Assembly: GCA_021802685.1 (NCBI GenBank)
Contig: JAJZRM010000053.1
Coordinates: 1 to 11,249, forward strand
Reading direction: 5' to 3'
DNA length: 11,249 bases
Source of the DNA: Deltaproteobacteria bacterium
GTDB taxonomy: Bacteria; Desulfobacterota; Deferrimicrobia; Deferrimicrobiales; Deferrimicrobiaceae
In this document: positions 5,232 to 11,249 of the stretch, in pieces
How positions within the stretch are numbered: the stretch's first letter is position 1
Layout of the letters: every line of letters starts with the position of its first letter
Translations under genes and position numbers: made by a program
The notes under the pieces: generated by a model
Database searches by the model: none
What the model saw: only the letters and a program-made list of their open reading frames with translations
What the model was told of the DNA's origin: nothing

Positions 5232-7229
5232 ATGATCTCCCGCGCGCGAATCATCCTCGGCGCACTCCTGTTCTTCTACGTCCTCGTCGTCATCCGGGCC
5301 TTCCATATCCAGGTCCTCGGGGTGAAGGGGATCCGCGAGCGCAGCGCGAAGCAGTACGGAACCTCCATTCCCCTGGTCCCGAAGCGCGGCATGATTTACG
5401 ACCGGACGGGAAGCGAGCTCGCGGTGAGCATCGCCACGAAGTCGATCTTCGTCCAGCCGGGCAAGCTCAAATCGCCCGGGAAGGCGGCCGCGCTCCTCGC
5501 CCCCCGGGTGTCCCGTTCCGCCTCGGAACTGAAAAAACGGTTCTCCGCGGAGAAGGGGTTCCTGTGGGTGCGCCGGCAGATGCCGTCCACAGCCGCGGAC
5601 GAGGCGGTCCGGGATGTGAAGGAGGCGTTGGGCGCCACCGACGGCATCGGGACCGTCGAGGAGCCGAAGCGGTTCTATCCCAACCGGGAACTCGCCTCCT
5701 CCCTCCTGGGGTTCACCAACCTCGACTCCGAGGGGATCGAAGGGATCGAGCTCTCCCTGAACAAGTACCTGCGCGGCGAGCGCGCGTACCTCCTCTGCGA
5801 GCGCGACGCCCGCGGCCGCCTCATCATGCCCGCGAGCAACCCGGTGGAGGTCAACTCCAAGGGGCACTCGGTCACCCTGACGATCGACCGGAACATCCAG
5901 CACATCGCGGAAAGGGAGCTCCAGGCATCGGTGGAGAAGTTCGACGCCCGGGGAGGGATGGCGGTGGTGCTCTCGCCGAAGACCGGGGAGATCCTGGCGA
6001 TGGCCACGGCCCCGTCGTTCAATCCGAACGCTCCCGCCGGAGCCCCCGCGTCGGCCCGGAAGAACCGCGTCCTGACGGACTCCTTCGAGCCCGGCTCCAC
6101 CTTCAAGGTGTTCACCCTGGCCTCGGCCCTCGAAACCGGCGCGGTCGACCTGAACGAAAAATTCTTCTGCGAGAACGGGGCATACCCCTACGCGGGGAAA
6201 GTGATCCACGACACGCACCGGTACGGGTGGCTCACGCCGCCGGACATCCTCAAATACTCGAGCAACATCGGCATCACGAAGGTCAACGAAAAGATGGACG
6301 GAGGCCGCTTCCACGACATGATCCGCGCCTTCGGGTTCGGTTCCCGCACCGGCATCGAGCTGAAGGGGGAAGTCCCGGGCTTGAGCCCCTCCCGGTCCGC
6401 CTTCGACAGCCGCATCCGCCGCGCCACGGTTTCCTTCGGACAGGGAATCTCCGTGACCCCGCTGCAGCTGGCCGTGGGGATGTCCGCCGTCGTCAACGGT
6501 GGAAAGATGATGAAGCCGTACGTGGTGCGGGAGATCCGGGACCCGGAGGGGAACACCGTGTTCCGAGGGGAACCCCGGGAACTGCGCCGGGTCCTCTCCC
6601 CGAAGACCTCCGCGCAGATGCGGGAGATCCTGGGGAACGTGGTCCAGGAGGACGGCACGGGGACCCAGGCGCGGATCAAGGGGTTCCTCGTCGGGGGGAA
6701 AACCGGGACGGCGCAGAAGGTGGAACCGGGAACGGGGAGGTATTCCCCCGACAAGCGGACCGCCTCCTTCGTCGGCTTCCTCCCCCTGCGGGACCCGGAG
6801 CTGCTCATCCTGGTGGTGATCGACGAACCGCGGGGCCAGGTCTACGGAGGCGTGGTCGCCGCGCCGGCGTTCAACCAGATCGCGGTAAAGACGGCGTACT
6901 ACCTCGGCATCCAGCCGACGGAGGCCATCGCCGCCGCGGCGCCCTCGCCTCCCGACCGGCCGGGCCCCGGCAGGGTCCTCGTGACCCCGGTGTCCACAGC
7001 GGCGCCTTCGAACTCGATGATCATGCCGGATCTCATCGGGCTTTCCATGGGGCGCGTCGTCGACTTGATGAACCGGTATTCGATCAAGCTGTCCATCTCG
7101 GGGAGCGGCGTCGCTCGGGAGCAGACGCCCGCTCCCGGCGCCGTCCTGGTTCCCGGGGCGGAATGCTCCGTGAAATTCGCGGCGGAAGCGGCGCCGGCGA
7201 GGTTCTCCGCGAACAAGGGGAAGCGTTGA
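5232..7229 (+). CDS. ftsI: Septal peptidoglycan transpeptidase (class B PBP) with C-terminal PASTA domain
   Basis: 665 residues; ATG 5232 comes 1 nt after the ftsL stop. FtsI (PBP3) crosslinks septal peptidoglycan in the periplasm and works with FtsW. One signal-anchor helix lies at ~7-27. The PBP dimerisation domain starts at RGMIYDRTGSELA (52-64). The transpeptidase domain shows all three active-site motifs: S289-TFK292 (nucleophile S289), SSN (343-345) and KTGTAQ (490-495). After a proline/alanine-rich linker (~563-595), residues ~597-650 form one PASTA repeat (MPDLIGLSMGRVVDLMNRY...). PASTA-bearing FtsI proteins occur in Gram-positives (PBP2x, SpoVD) and in many deltaproteobacterial lineages, whereas E. 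coli FtsI has none. The last four bases overlap the murE start. No motif is missing. Confidence 0.96.
   Translation: MISRARIILGALLFFYVLVVIRAFHIQVLGVKGIRERSAKQYGTSIPLVPKRGMIYDRTGSELAVSIATKSIFVQPGKLKSPGKAAALLAPRVSRSASELKKRFSAEKGFLWVRRQMPSTAADEAVRDVKEALGATDGIGTVEEPKRFYPNRELASSLLGFTNLDSEGIEGIELSLNKYLRGERAYLLCERDARGRLIMPASNPVEVNSKGHSVTLTIDRNIQHIAERELQASVEKFDARGGMAVVLSPKTGEILAMATAPSFNPNAPAGAPASARKNRVLTDSFEPGSTFKVFTLASALETGAVDLNEKFFCENGAYPYAGKVIHDTHRYGWLTPPDILKYSSNIGITKVNEKMDGGRFHDMIRAFGFGSRTGIELKGEVPGLSPSRSAFDSRIRRATVSFGQGISVTPLQLAVGMSAVVNGGKMMKPYVVREIRDPEGNTVFRGEPRELRRVLSPKTSAQMREILGNVVQEDGTGTQARIKGFLVGGKTGTAQKVEPGTGRYSPDKRTASFVGFLPLRDPELLILVVIDEPRGQVYGGVVAAPAFNQIAVKTAYYLGIQPTEAIAAAAPSPPDRPGPGRVLVTPVSTAAPSNSMIMPDLIGLSMGRVVDLMNRYSIKLSISGSGVAREQTPAPGAVLVPGAECSVKFAAEAAPARFSANKGKR
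7215..7223 (+). promoter_or_regulatory. Ribosome binding site that fixes the TTG start of murE
   Basis: AAGGGGAAG ends 2 nt before TTG 7226 and lies within the last codons of ftsI. The murE frame is open far upstream inside ftsI, so this purine-rich site, with the TTGA stop/start overlap, is what sets the start. Confidence 0.5.
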
Positions 7230-8725
7230 GACTGGCGGACCTTCTCCCGGCGGAGAGCGCCGGCGCGCGCGGCGCGCCGGGGGGGATCGAGATCGGAGGG
7301 ATCCGGGTGGACTCGCGCGCCGTCCGCCAGGGCGACCTGTTCGTGGCGCTGCCCGGGGCCAAGGCCGACGGCCATGATTTCCTCGAAGCCGCCGCGCGCG
7401 CCGGGGCGGCGGCGGCGTTGGTGGAGCGGGACATCCCCGCGCCTCCCTTGCCGGTCCTCCGCGTGCCCTCGACGCGGGAAGCGCTGCGGAAGGCCGCCGT
7501 CGCCTTCCACGGCGACCCTTCCGCGAAGCTGCGGGTGACGGGAATCACCGGAACCAACGGGAAGACGACGGTCACGTACCTGCTGGAGGGGATCCTCCGG
7601 GCCGCCGGCAGGACCCCCGCCGTCATCGGGACGATCGACTACCGGGTGGGCGGAAAGGTCCTCCGGAAGGGGCTGACCACGCCGTTCCCCCACGATCTGC
7701 AGGCGTTGATGGCGGAGTCGTTGGCGGATGGGGCCTCCGACCTCGTGATGGAGGTGTCTTCCCACAGCGCCGCGCAGGGGCGGATCGACGGGGTCCGCTT
7801 CGATCTGGGGATCTTCACCAACCTCACGCGGGACCACCTCGACTTCCACGGCGACATGGAATCGTACTTCTCCGCCAAGGCGCGGTTCTTCCGGGAGTAC
7901 CTGCCCTCGGGCGGGAAGCGCGCCGGCATGGCGGTGAACGGGGACGATCCCTTCGGGGAGCGGCTCGCGCAGGAATTCCCATCCGCGCTGACCTTCGGAT
8001 TTTCCCGGTCGTGGGAAGTCCATCCTGTGGAGATGGGAATGACCTGGGAAGGGACGCGGATGGATCTCGCCACGCCCGCGGGCTTCCTGCCGCTGCGGTC
8101 CCGCCTGATCGGCGCGCACAACGTATCGAACATCATGGCGGCCGTTTCCGGTGCGTTGCTCCTTTCCGTTCCGGCGGAAGCGATCGCCGTCGGGATCGGC
8201 GACGTCCGGTCGATCCCCGGGCGGCTGGAACCGATCGACAACGGCCGCGGGCTGCACGTCTATGTGGATTTCGCCCACACTCCGGACGGGATGGACCGGG
8301 TGCTCACGACGCTCCGGGGGCTGGCGGAGTCGCGCCTCATCACGGTGTTCGGCTGCGGGGGGAACCGGGACCGCGGGAAGCGGCCCGAGATGGGCCGGGT
8401 CGCGGCGCTGCGCTCCGACGTCGTGGTGGTGACCTCCGACAACCCGCGGGACGAGGACCCGGAAGCCGTCATCGGGGACATCCTGCCGGGGTTGACCTCC
8501 GAGGGATTCGTGGAGGCGCGCGGGCCGGTGGCATGGCATGACGGGTTTTTCCTCAAGATATCCGACAGGAAAGCGGCGATCGCCGCGGCCTTGTCCCTCG
8601 CGGAGGCGGGGGACACGGTCGCGATCGTCGGGAAAGGACACGAGGATGTCCAGATCATCCGGGACCGGCGCCTGCCGTTCGACGACCGGCAGGTTGTACG
8701 GGATGTGCTTGCCGCAGGGAGGTAG
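7226..8725 (+). CDS. murE: UDP-MurNAc-tripeptide synthetase, meso-diaminopimelate adding
   Basis: 499 residues from TTG 7226, overlapping the ftsI stop as TTGA. The frame extends about 1.66 kb further upstream but only as a shadow of ftsI; the protein from 7226 begins with the expected MurE fold (IRVDSRAVRQGDLFVALPG). The enzyme adds the third stem residue to UDP-MurNAc-L-Ala-D-Glu using ATP in the cytoplasm. Visible motifs are the P-loop GITGTNGKTT (106-115), TTPFPHDLQ (151-159), EVSSHS (176-181), the probably carbamylated lysine K218 (YFSAKARFF), HNVSN (298-302) and the ligase C-domain. DNPR (405-408) followed by DEDP is the signature for meso-diaminopimelate rather than lysine. Length is normal. 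murF starts 1 nt after its stop. Confidence 0.96.
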   Translation: MRLADLLPAESAGARGAPGGIEIGGIRVDSRAVRQGDLFVALPGAKADGHDFLEAAARAGAAAALVERDIPAPPLPVLRVPSTREALRKAAVAFHGDPSAKLRVTGITGTNGKTTVTYLLEGILRAAGRTPAVIGTIDYRVGGKVLRKGLTTPFPHDLQALMAESLADGASDLVMEVSSHSAAQGRIDGVRFDLGIFTNLTRDHLDFHGDMESYFSAKARFFREYLPSGGKRAGMAVNGDDPFGERLAQEFPSALTFGFSRSWEVHPVEMGMTWEGTRMDLATPAGFLPLRSRLIGAHNVSNIMAAVSGALLLSVPAEAIAVGIGDVRSIPGRLEPIDNGRGLHVYVDFAHTPDGMDRVLTTLRGLAESRLITVFGCGGNRDRGKRPEMGRVAALRSDVVVVTSDNPRDEDPEAVIGDILPGLTSEGFVEARGPVAWHDGFFLKISDRKAAIAAALSLAEAGDTVAIVGKGHEDVQIIRDRRLPFDDRQVVRDVLAAGR

Positions 8726-8726
8726 G

Positions 8727-10124
8727 ATGACCCTCCCCGAGGTGATCGGGGTGGTCCACCCCTTGCGGGAGGCGGGGGGACTCCCCGTGACCGGCCCGAT
8801 CGGCGCCGTCACGACGGACAGCCGGCAGGTCGAACCGGGGGGCGTCTTCGTCGCCCTTCCCGGGGAACGCGCCGACGGCGCGGATTTCGTGGAGGAGGCG
8901 TTCGGGAAAGGGGCGCTCGCCGCGATCGTCTCCGAGGCGGGGGAGCGGAAGGTTCCCCGCGCGCTGTTCCGCGCGCGGCCCGTTTTCGTCGTGCGCGATC
9001 CCGTGGAGGCGTTGGGGGACCTGGCGCGCGCCCACCGGCTCCGCCACCGGCGGGTCCCGCTGGTGGGCATCACCGGCAGCTCGGGGAAGACGACCACGAA
9101 GGAGATGCTGCACCTGCTCCTATCCCGTTCGCGGCGGGTGCTGTCCAACGCCGGGAACCGGAACAACCTGATCGGGATGCCCCTTTCCCTCCTCGCCCTC
9201 TCCGAAGAGCACGAGGCGGCGATCCTGGAGATGGGGACCAACTCCCCCGGCGAGATCGCCCGGCTTTCGGGCATCGCCGCCCCGGACATCGCGTTGATCA
9301 CCAACATCGCGCCCGCCCACCTGGAAGGGCTTCGTTCCATGGAAGGGGTGGCGCGCGAAAAGGGCGAGCTCTTCCGCGCGCTGTCCGGGGAAGGCACCGC
9401 GCTGGTGAACGCCACCGACCTTCGCGTGGTCCGGGAGGCGGCGAGGTGTTCCGCGGAGAAAGTGTACTACGGCGTCCCGATGAACGACTTCAGCGGGCGG
9501 ATCCTCTCGATGTCCGGCGCCGGGATGCGGATCGCCGTCCGGACGCCGGCGGGGGAATTCGCGTCCTCCATCGGCGTGGCCGGGGAACACAACCTGGTGA
9601 ACGCCGTCGCCGCCGCCGCCGCCGCCTTCACGCTGGGGATGCGCCCCCCGGAGATGGAGGAAGGATTCGCGGCGTTCTCCTCCGTTCCGGGGCGATTCCA
9701 CGTCGTGGCGCTCCGGGGGGGAGGGCTCCTGCTGGACGACAGCTACAACGCCAACCCGGCCTCCACGGAGGCGGCGCTGCGGGCCCAGGCGGCACTTGCC
9801 GGCGGGAGGCGGACCGTGGTGGTGTTCGGGGATATGCTGGAGTTGGGGGAGAGTTCCCCGGCCTCCCATTTCCGCATCGGCCACCTGATGGCGTCCCTGC
9901 GGGTCGGCCGCCTGTTCGCCTTCGGGAAGGAGGCGGCGCATGCCGCCCGCGGCGCCCGGGAGGGGGGGATGGACTCCGCGGCGGTGGGCCATGCGACGGA
10001 CCGGGAGGAGCTGCGCAAGACGGTGCGGGGGCTCCTGAGAGAGGGAGACGTGGTGCTGGTGAAGGGATCGAGGGGAATGCGGCTGGAAGAGGTGTCGTCG
10101 GACATCCGGGAGGAGTGGGTCTAA
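8727..10124 (+). CDS. murF: UDP-MurNAc-tripeptide-D-alanyl-D-alanine ligase
   Basis: 465 residues from ATG 8727, preceded by AGGGAGGT (8716-8723) at short spacing. The frame is open further upstream only as a shadow of murE. MurF attaches D-Ala-D-Ala to UDP-MurNAc-tripeptide, the last cytoplasmic step of precursor synthesis. Motifs: substrate-domain TTDSRQVEPGGVFVALPG (29-46), P-loop GITGSSGKTTTKEM (114-127), NAGNRNNLIGMPLSLL (141-156), EMGTNSPGEI (168-177), GEHNLVNA (286-293), DDSYNANPAS (337-346) and KGSRGMRLEEV near the end (446-456). Length is normal. Residues 295-300 are six alanines encoded by six identical GCC codons. mraY follows after 4 nt. Confidence 0.96.
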   Translation: MTLPEVIGVVHPLREAGGLPVTGPIGAVTTDSRQVEPGGVFVALPGERADGADFVEEAFGKGALAAIVSEAGERKVPRALFRARPVFVVRDPVEALGDLARAHRLRHRRVPLVGITGSSGKTTTKEMLHLLLSRSRRVLSNAGNRNNLIGMPLSLLALSEEHEAAILEMGTNSPGEIARLSGIAAPDIALITNIAPAHLEGLRSMEGVAREKGELFRALSGEGTALVNATDLRVVREAARCSAEKVYYGVPMNDFSGRILSMSGAGMRIAVRTPAGEFASSIGVAGEHNLVNAVAAAAAAFTLGMRPPEMEEGFAAFSSVPGRFHVVALRGGGLLLDDSYNANPASTEAALRAQAALAGGRRTVVVFGDMLELGESSPASHFRIGHLMASLRVGRLFAFGKEAAHAARGAREGGMDSAAVGHATDREELRKTVRGLLREGDVVLVKGSRGMRLEEVSSDIREEWV

Positions 10125-10128
10125 CCGG

Positions 10129-11205
10129 ATGCTCTACCACCTCCTATTTCCGCTCCACGCGAGCTATTCGTTCTTCAACATCTTCCGTTACATCACGTTC
10201 CGGACGATCTACGCCACGATCACCGCGTTGCTGATCTCGTTCCTTATCGGGCCGTGGCTGATCCGCGTCCTCGCCGAGCGCCAGATCGGGCAGACCATCC
10301 GGCGGGACGGACCGGAAAGCCACCTCGTCAAGGAGGGGACCCCGACGATGGGGGGCGTGCTCATCGTCCTGGCGGCGGTCCTCCCCACGCTGCTGTGGGC
10401 GAACCTGCGGAGTCCCTACATCTGGATCGCCGTCCTGGTCACGGTGGGGTTCGGGGCGATCGGGTTCATCGACGACTACAAGAAGGTCATCCGGAAGGAC
10501 ACGAAAGGGTTGATCCCGCGGAGGAAGCTCCTCATGCAGTTCGTCCTCGCTTCCCTGGCGGCGGCGCTCATCTACATGGACATCGGCATCAAGGATACGG
10601 TGAACATCCCCTTCTTCAAGAACCTGCAGCCCGGCCTCGGGATCTTCTACATCCCTTTCATCGTCCTGGTGATCGTGGGAGCATCGAACGCGGTGAACCT
10701 GACCGACGGCCTGGACGGCCTGGCGGTCGGGCCGTCCGTCATTTCCGCGGGGACCTACATGCTCTTCGCCTACCTCGCGGGGAACGTCAAGATCGCCGGC
10801 TACCTGCAGATCCAGTACGTCCCCGGCGTGGGGGAGCTGACGATCTTCTGCGGGGCGCTCGCGGGGGCCGGCCTGGGATTCCTCTGGTACAACGCCTACC
10901 CGGCGCAGGTGTTCATGGGGGACACGGGGTCGCTCGCCCTGGGGGGAGCGCTGGGCGTGGTGGCCGTGATGGTGAAGCAGGAGATCGTCCTTGCCCTGGT
11001 GGGCGGGATCTTCGTCATCGAGGCCCTCTCCGTGATCTTCCAGGTGACTTCGTACAAGACCCGGAAAAAGCGGATCTTCCGGATGGCGCCGATCCATCAT
11101 CACTTCGAGCTCCAGGGATGGGCGGAACCCAAGATCATCGTGCGGTTCTGGATCATTTCGATCATCCTCGCGCTGCTGGGTATCAGCACGCTGAAGATCC
11201 GGTGA
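10129..11205 (+). CDS. mraY: Phospho-MurNAc-pentapeptide transferase (lipid I synthesis)
   Basis: 358 residues from ATG 10129; MLYHL is the usual MraY beginning. A ribosome site GGGAGGAG (10108-10115) lies rather far upstream, within murF. MraY moves phospho-MurNAc-pentapeptide from UDP to undecaprenyl phosphate at the inner face of the cytoplasmic membrane, giving lipid I. About ten hydrophobic helices can be seen, near 25-45, 74-92, 98-115, 133-151, 172-190, 198-218, 238-256, 262-282, 288-306 and 337-355. Conserved cytoplasmic motifs carry the magnesium and substrate ligands: KEGTPTMGG (68-76), DDYKK (115-119), NLTDGLDGLA (190-199), FMGDTGSLALGG (262-273) and APIHHHFE (320-327). The length matches the family (about 360). 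The murD start follows immediately. Confidence 0.97.
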   Translation: MLYHLLFPLHASYSFFNIFRYITFRTIYATITALLISFLIGPWLIRVLAERQIGQTIRRDGPESHLVKEGTPTMGGVLIVLAAVLPTLLWANLRSPYIWIAVLVTVGFGAIGFIDDYKKVIRKDTKGLIPRRKLLMQFVLASLAAALIYMDIGIKDTVNIPFFKNLQPGLGIFYIPFIVLVIVGASNAVNLTDGLDGLAVGPSVISAGTYMLFAYLAGNVKIAGYLQIQYVPGVGELTIFCGALAGAGLGFLWYNAYPAQVFMGDTGSLALGGALGVVAVMVKQEIVLALVGGIFVIEALSVIFQVTSYKTRKKRIFRMAPIHHHFELQGWAEPKIIVRFWIISIILALLGISTLKIR

Positions 11206-11207
11206 GC

Positions 11208-11249
11208 ATGGAGAACCTGGCGGGGAAAAAAGTGGTCGTGGCCGGCAGA
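11208..11249 (+). CDS. murD: UDP-MurNAc-L-alanine:D-glutamate ligase, first codons only (3'-truncated by window edge)
   Basis: Only 14 codons are visible, reading MENLAGKKVVVAGR. A short N-terminal stretch ending in a KKVxVxG-type beta strand and glycine turn is typical of MurD, and murD follows mraY in most dcw clusters. The ATG at 11208 lies 2 nt after the mraY stop. A GTG at 11202, in the same frame and overlapping that stop, is an alternative start. The call rests mainly on gene order. Confidence 0.75.
   Translation, partial: MENLAGKKVVVAGR

Noticed and set aside
5220..6314. A 364-codon - strand open frame opposite ftsI, and similar ones at 581-2074 and 3339-4748
   Set aside because: Compositionally biased shadows of real genes; the 3339-4748 frame also runs antisense to the dcw promoter and operator.
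5564..7225. A possible 5' extension of murE by about 550 codons
   Set aside because: This stretch is the +2 frame shadow of ftsI. MurE similarity begins only after 7226, where a ribosome site and TTG are found.
6899..9415. An 838-codon open frame on the - strand across ftsI, murE and murF
   Set aside because: It is low in family-like motifs, rich in R, P, G and A, and lies opposite three clear genes. High GC removes stop codons in antisense frames.
1..11249. Mobile elements, CRISPR arrays, toxin-antitoxin or defence genes
   Set aside because: All coding space is taken by recognised core genes and no direct-repeat array, transposase or atypical segment was seen.

Overview
The window looks like chromosomal housekeeping DNA from a GC-rich bacterium with a Gram-negative-type cell wall. 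Gene content, gene order and the rpoD C-terminus suggest a member of the former Deltaproteobacteria (Desulfobacterota-like, near Geobacter and relatives). That placement is an inference from family resemblance, not a search result. MurE carries the DNPR signature of meso-diaminopimelate ligases, which agrees with such a wall. Every gene lies on the + strand, and I see no insertion sequence, prophage, CRISPR array or other sign of recent transfer.

Layout. (1) 1-408 is the 3' end of rpoD (sigma-70 regions 3-4). (2) 427-647 is a self-contained tRNA unit: a consensus-like promoter, a tRNA with CAU anticodon (probably the lysidine-dependent tRNA-Ile2) and a perfect hairpin terminator. (3) 665-3034 is a tight three-gene set: a Nif3/DUF34-family protein, a coiled-coil C4 zinc-ribbon protein, and a RNase HI-like protein. 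(4) 2953-3356 is the RNase P RNA gene (rnpB, type A). Its first ~82 nt are also the last codons and stop codon of the RNase HI-like gene. (5) 3446-11249 is the front of the division and cell wall (dcw) cluster: mraZ, rsmH, ftsL, ftsI, murE, murF, mraY and the first codons of murD.

How the genes work together. The dcw genes are packed almost end to end, with 4-bp overlaps or gaps of 1-4 nt, so they almost certainly form one translationally coupled operon. Its promoter (TTGACA-N16-TAGAAT) is followed at once by three TGGGN boxes at 10-bp spacing, the known operator arrangement for MraZ, so the operon is probably autorepressed by its first product. The products make UDP-MurNAc-pentapeptide (MurE, MurF), transfer it to the lipid carrier (MraY) and crosslink septal peptidoglycan (FtsI with FtsL). 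RsmH modifies 16S rRNA. The upstream block concerns transcription and RNA: sigma factor, tRNA, RNase H and RNase P.

I found no convincing undescribed system. The points most worth a second look are the overlap between the RNase HI-like gene and rnpB, with the stop codon in the loop of a conserved RNase P hairpin; the MraZ operator laid over the transcription start; the compact P15 region of the RNase P RNA; and the Nif3/zinc-ribbon/RNase H grouping, whose joint function is unclear.
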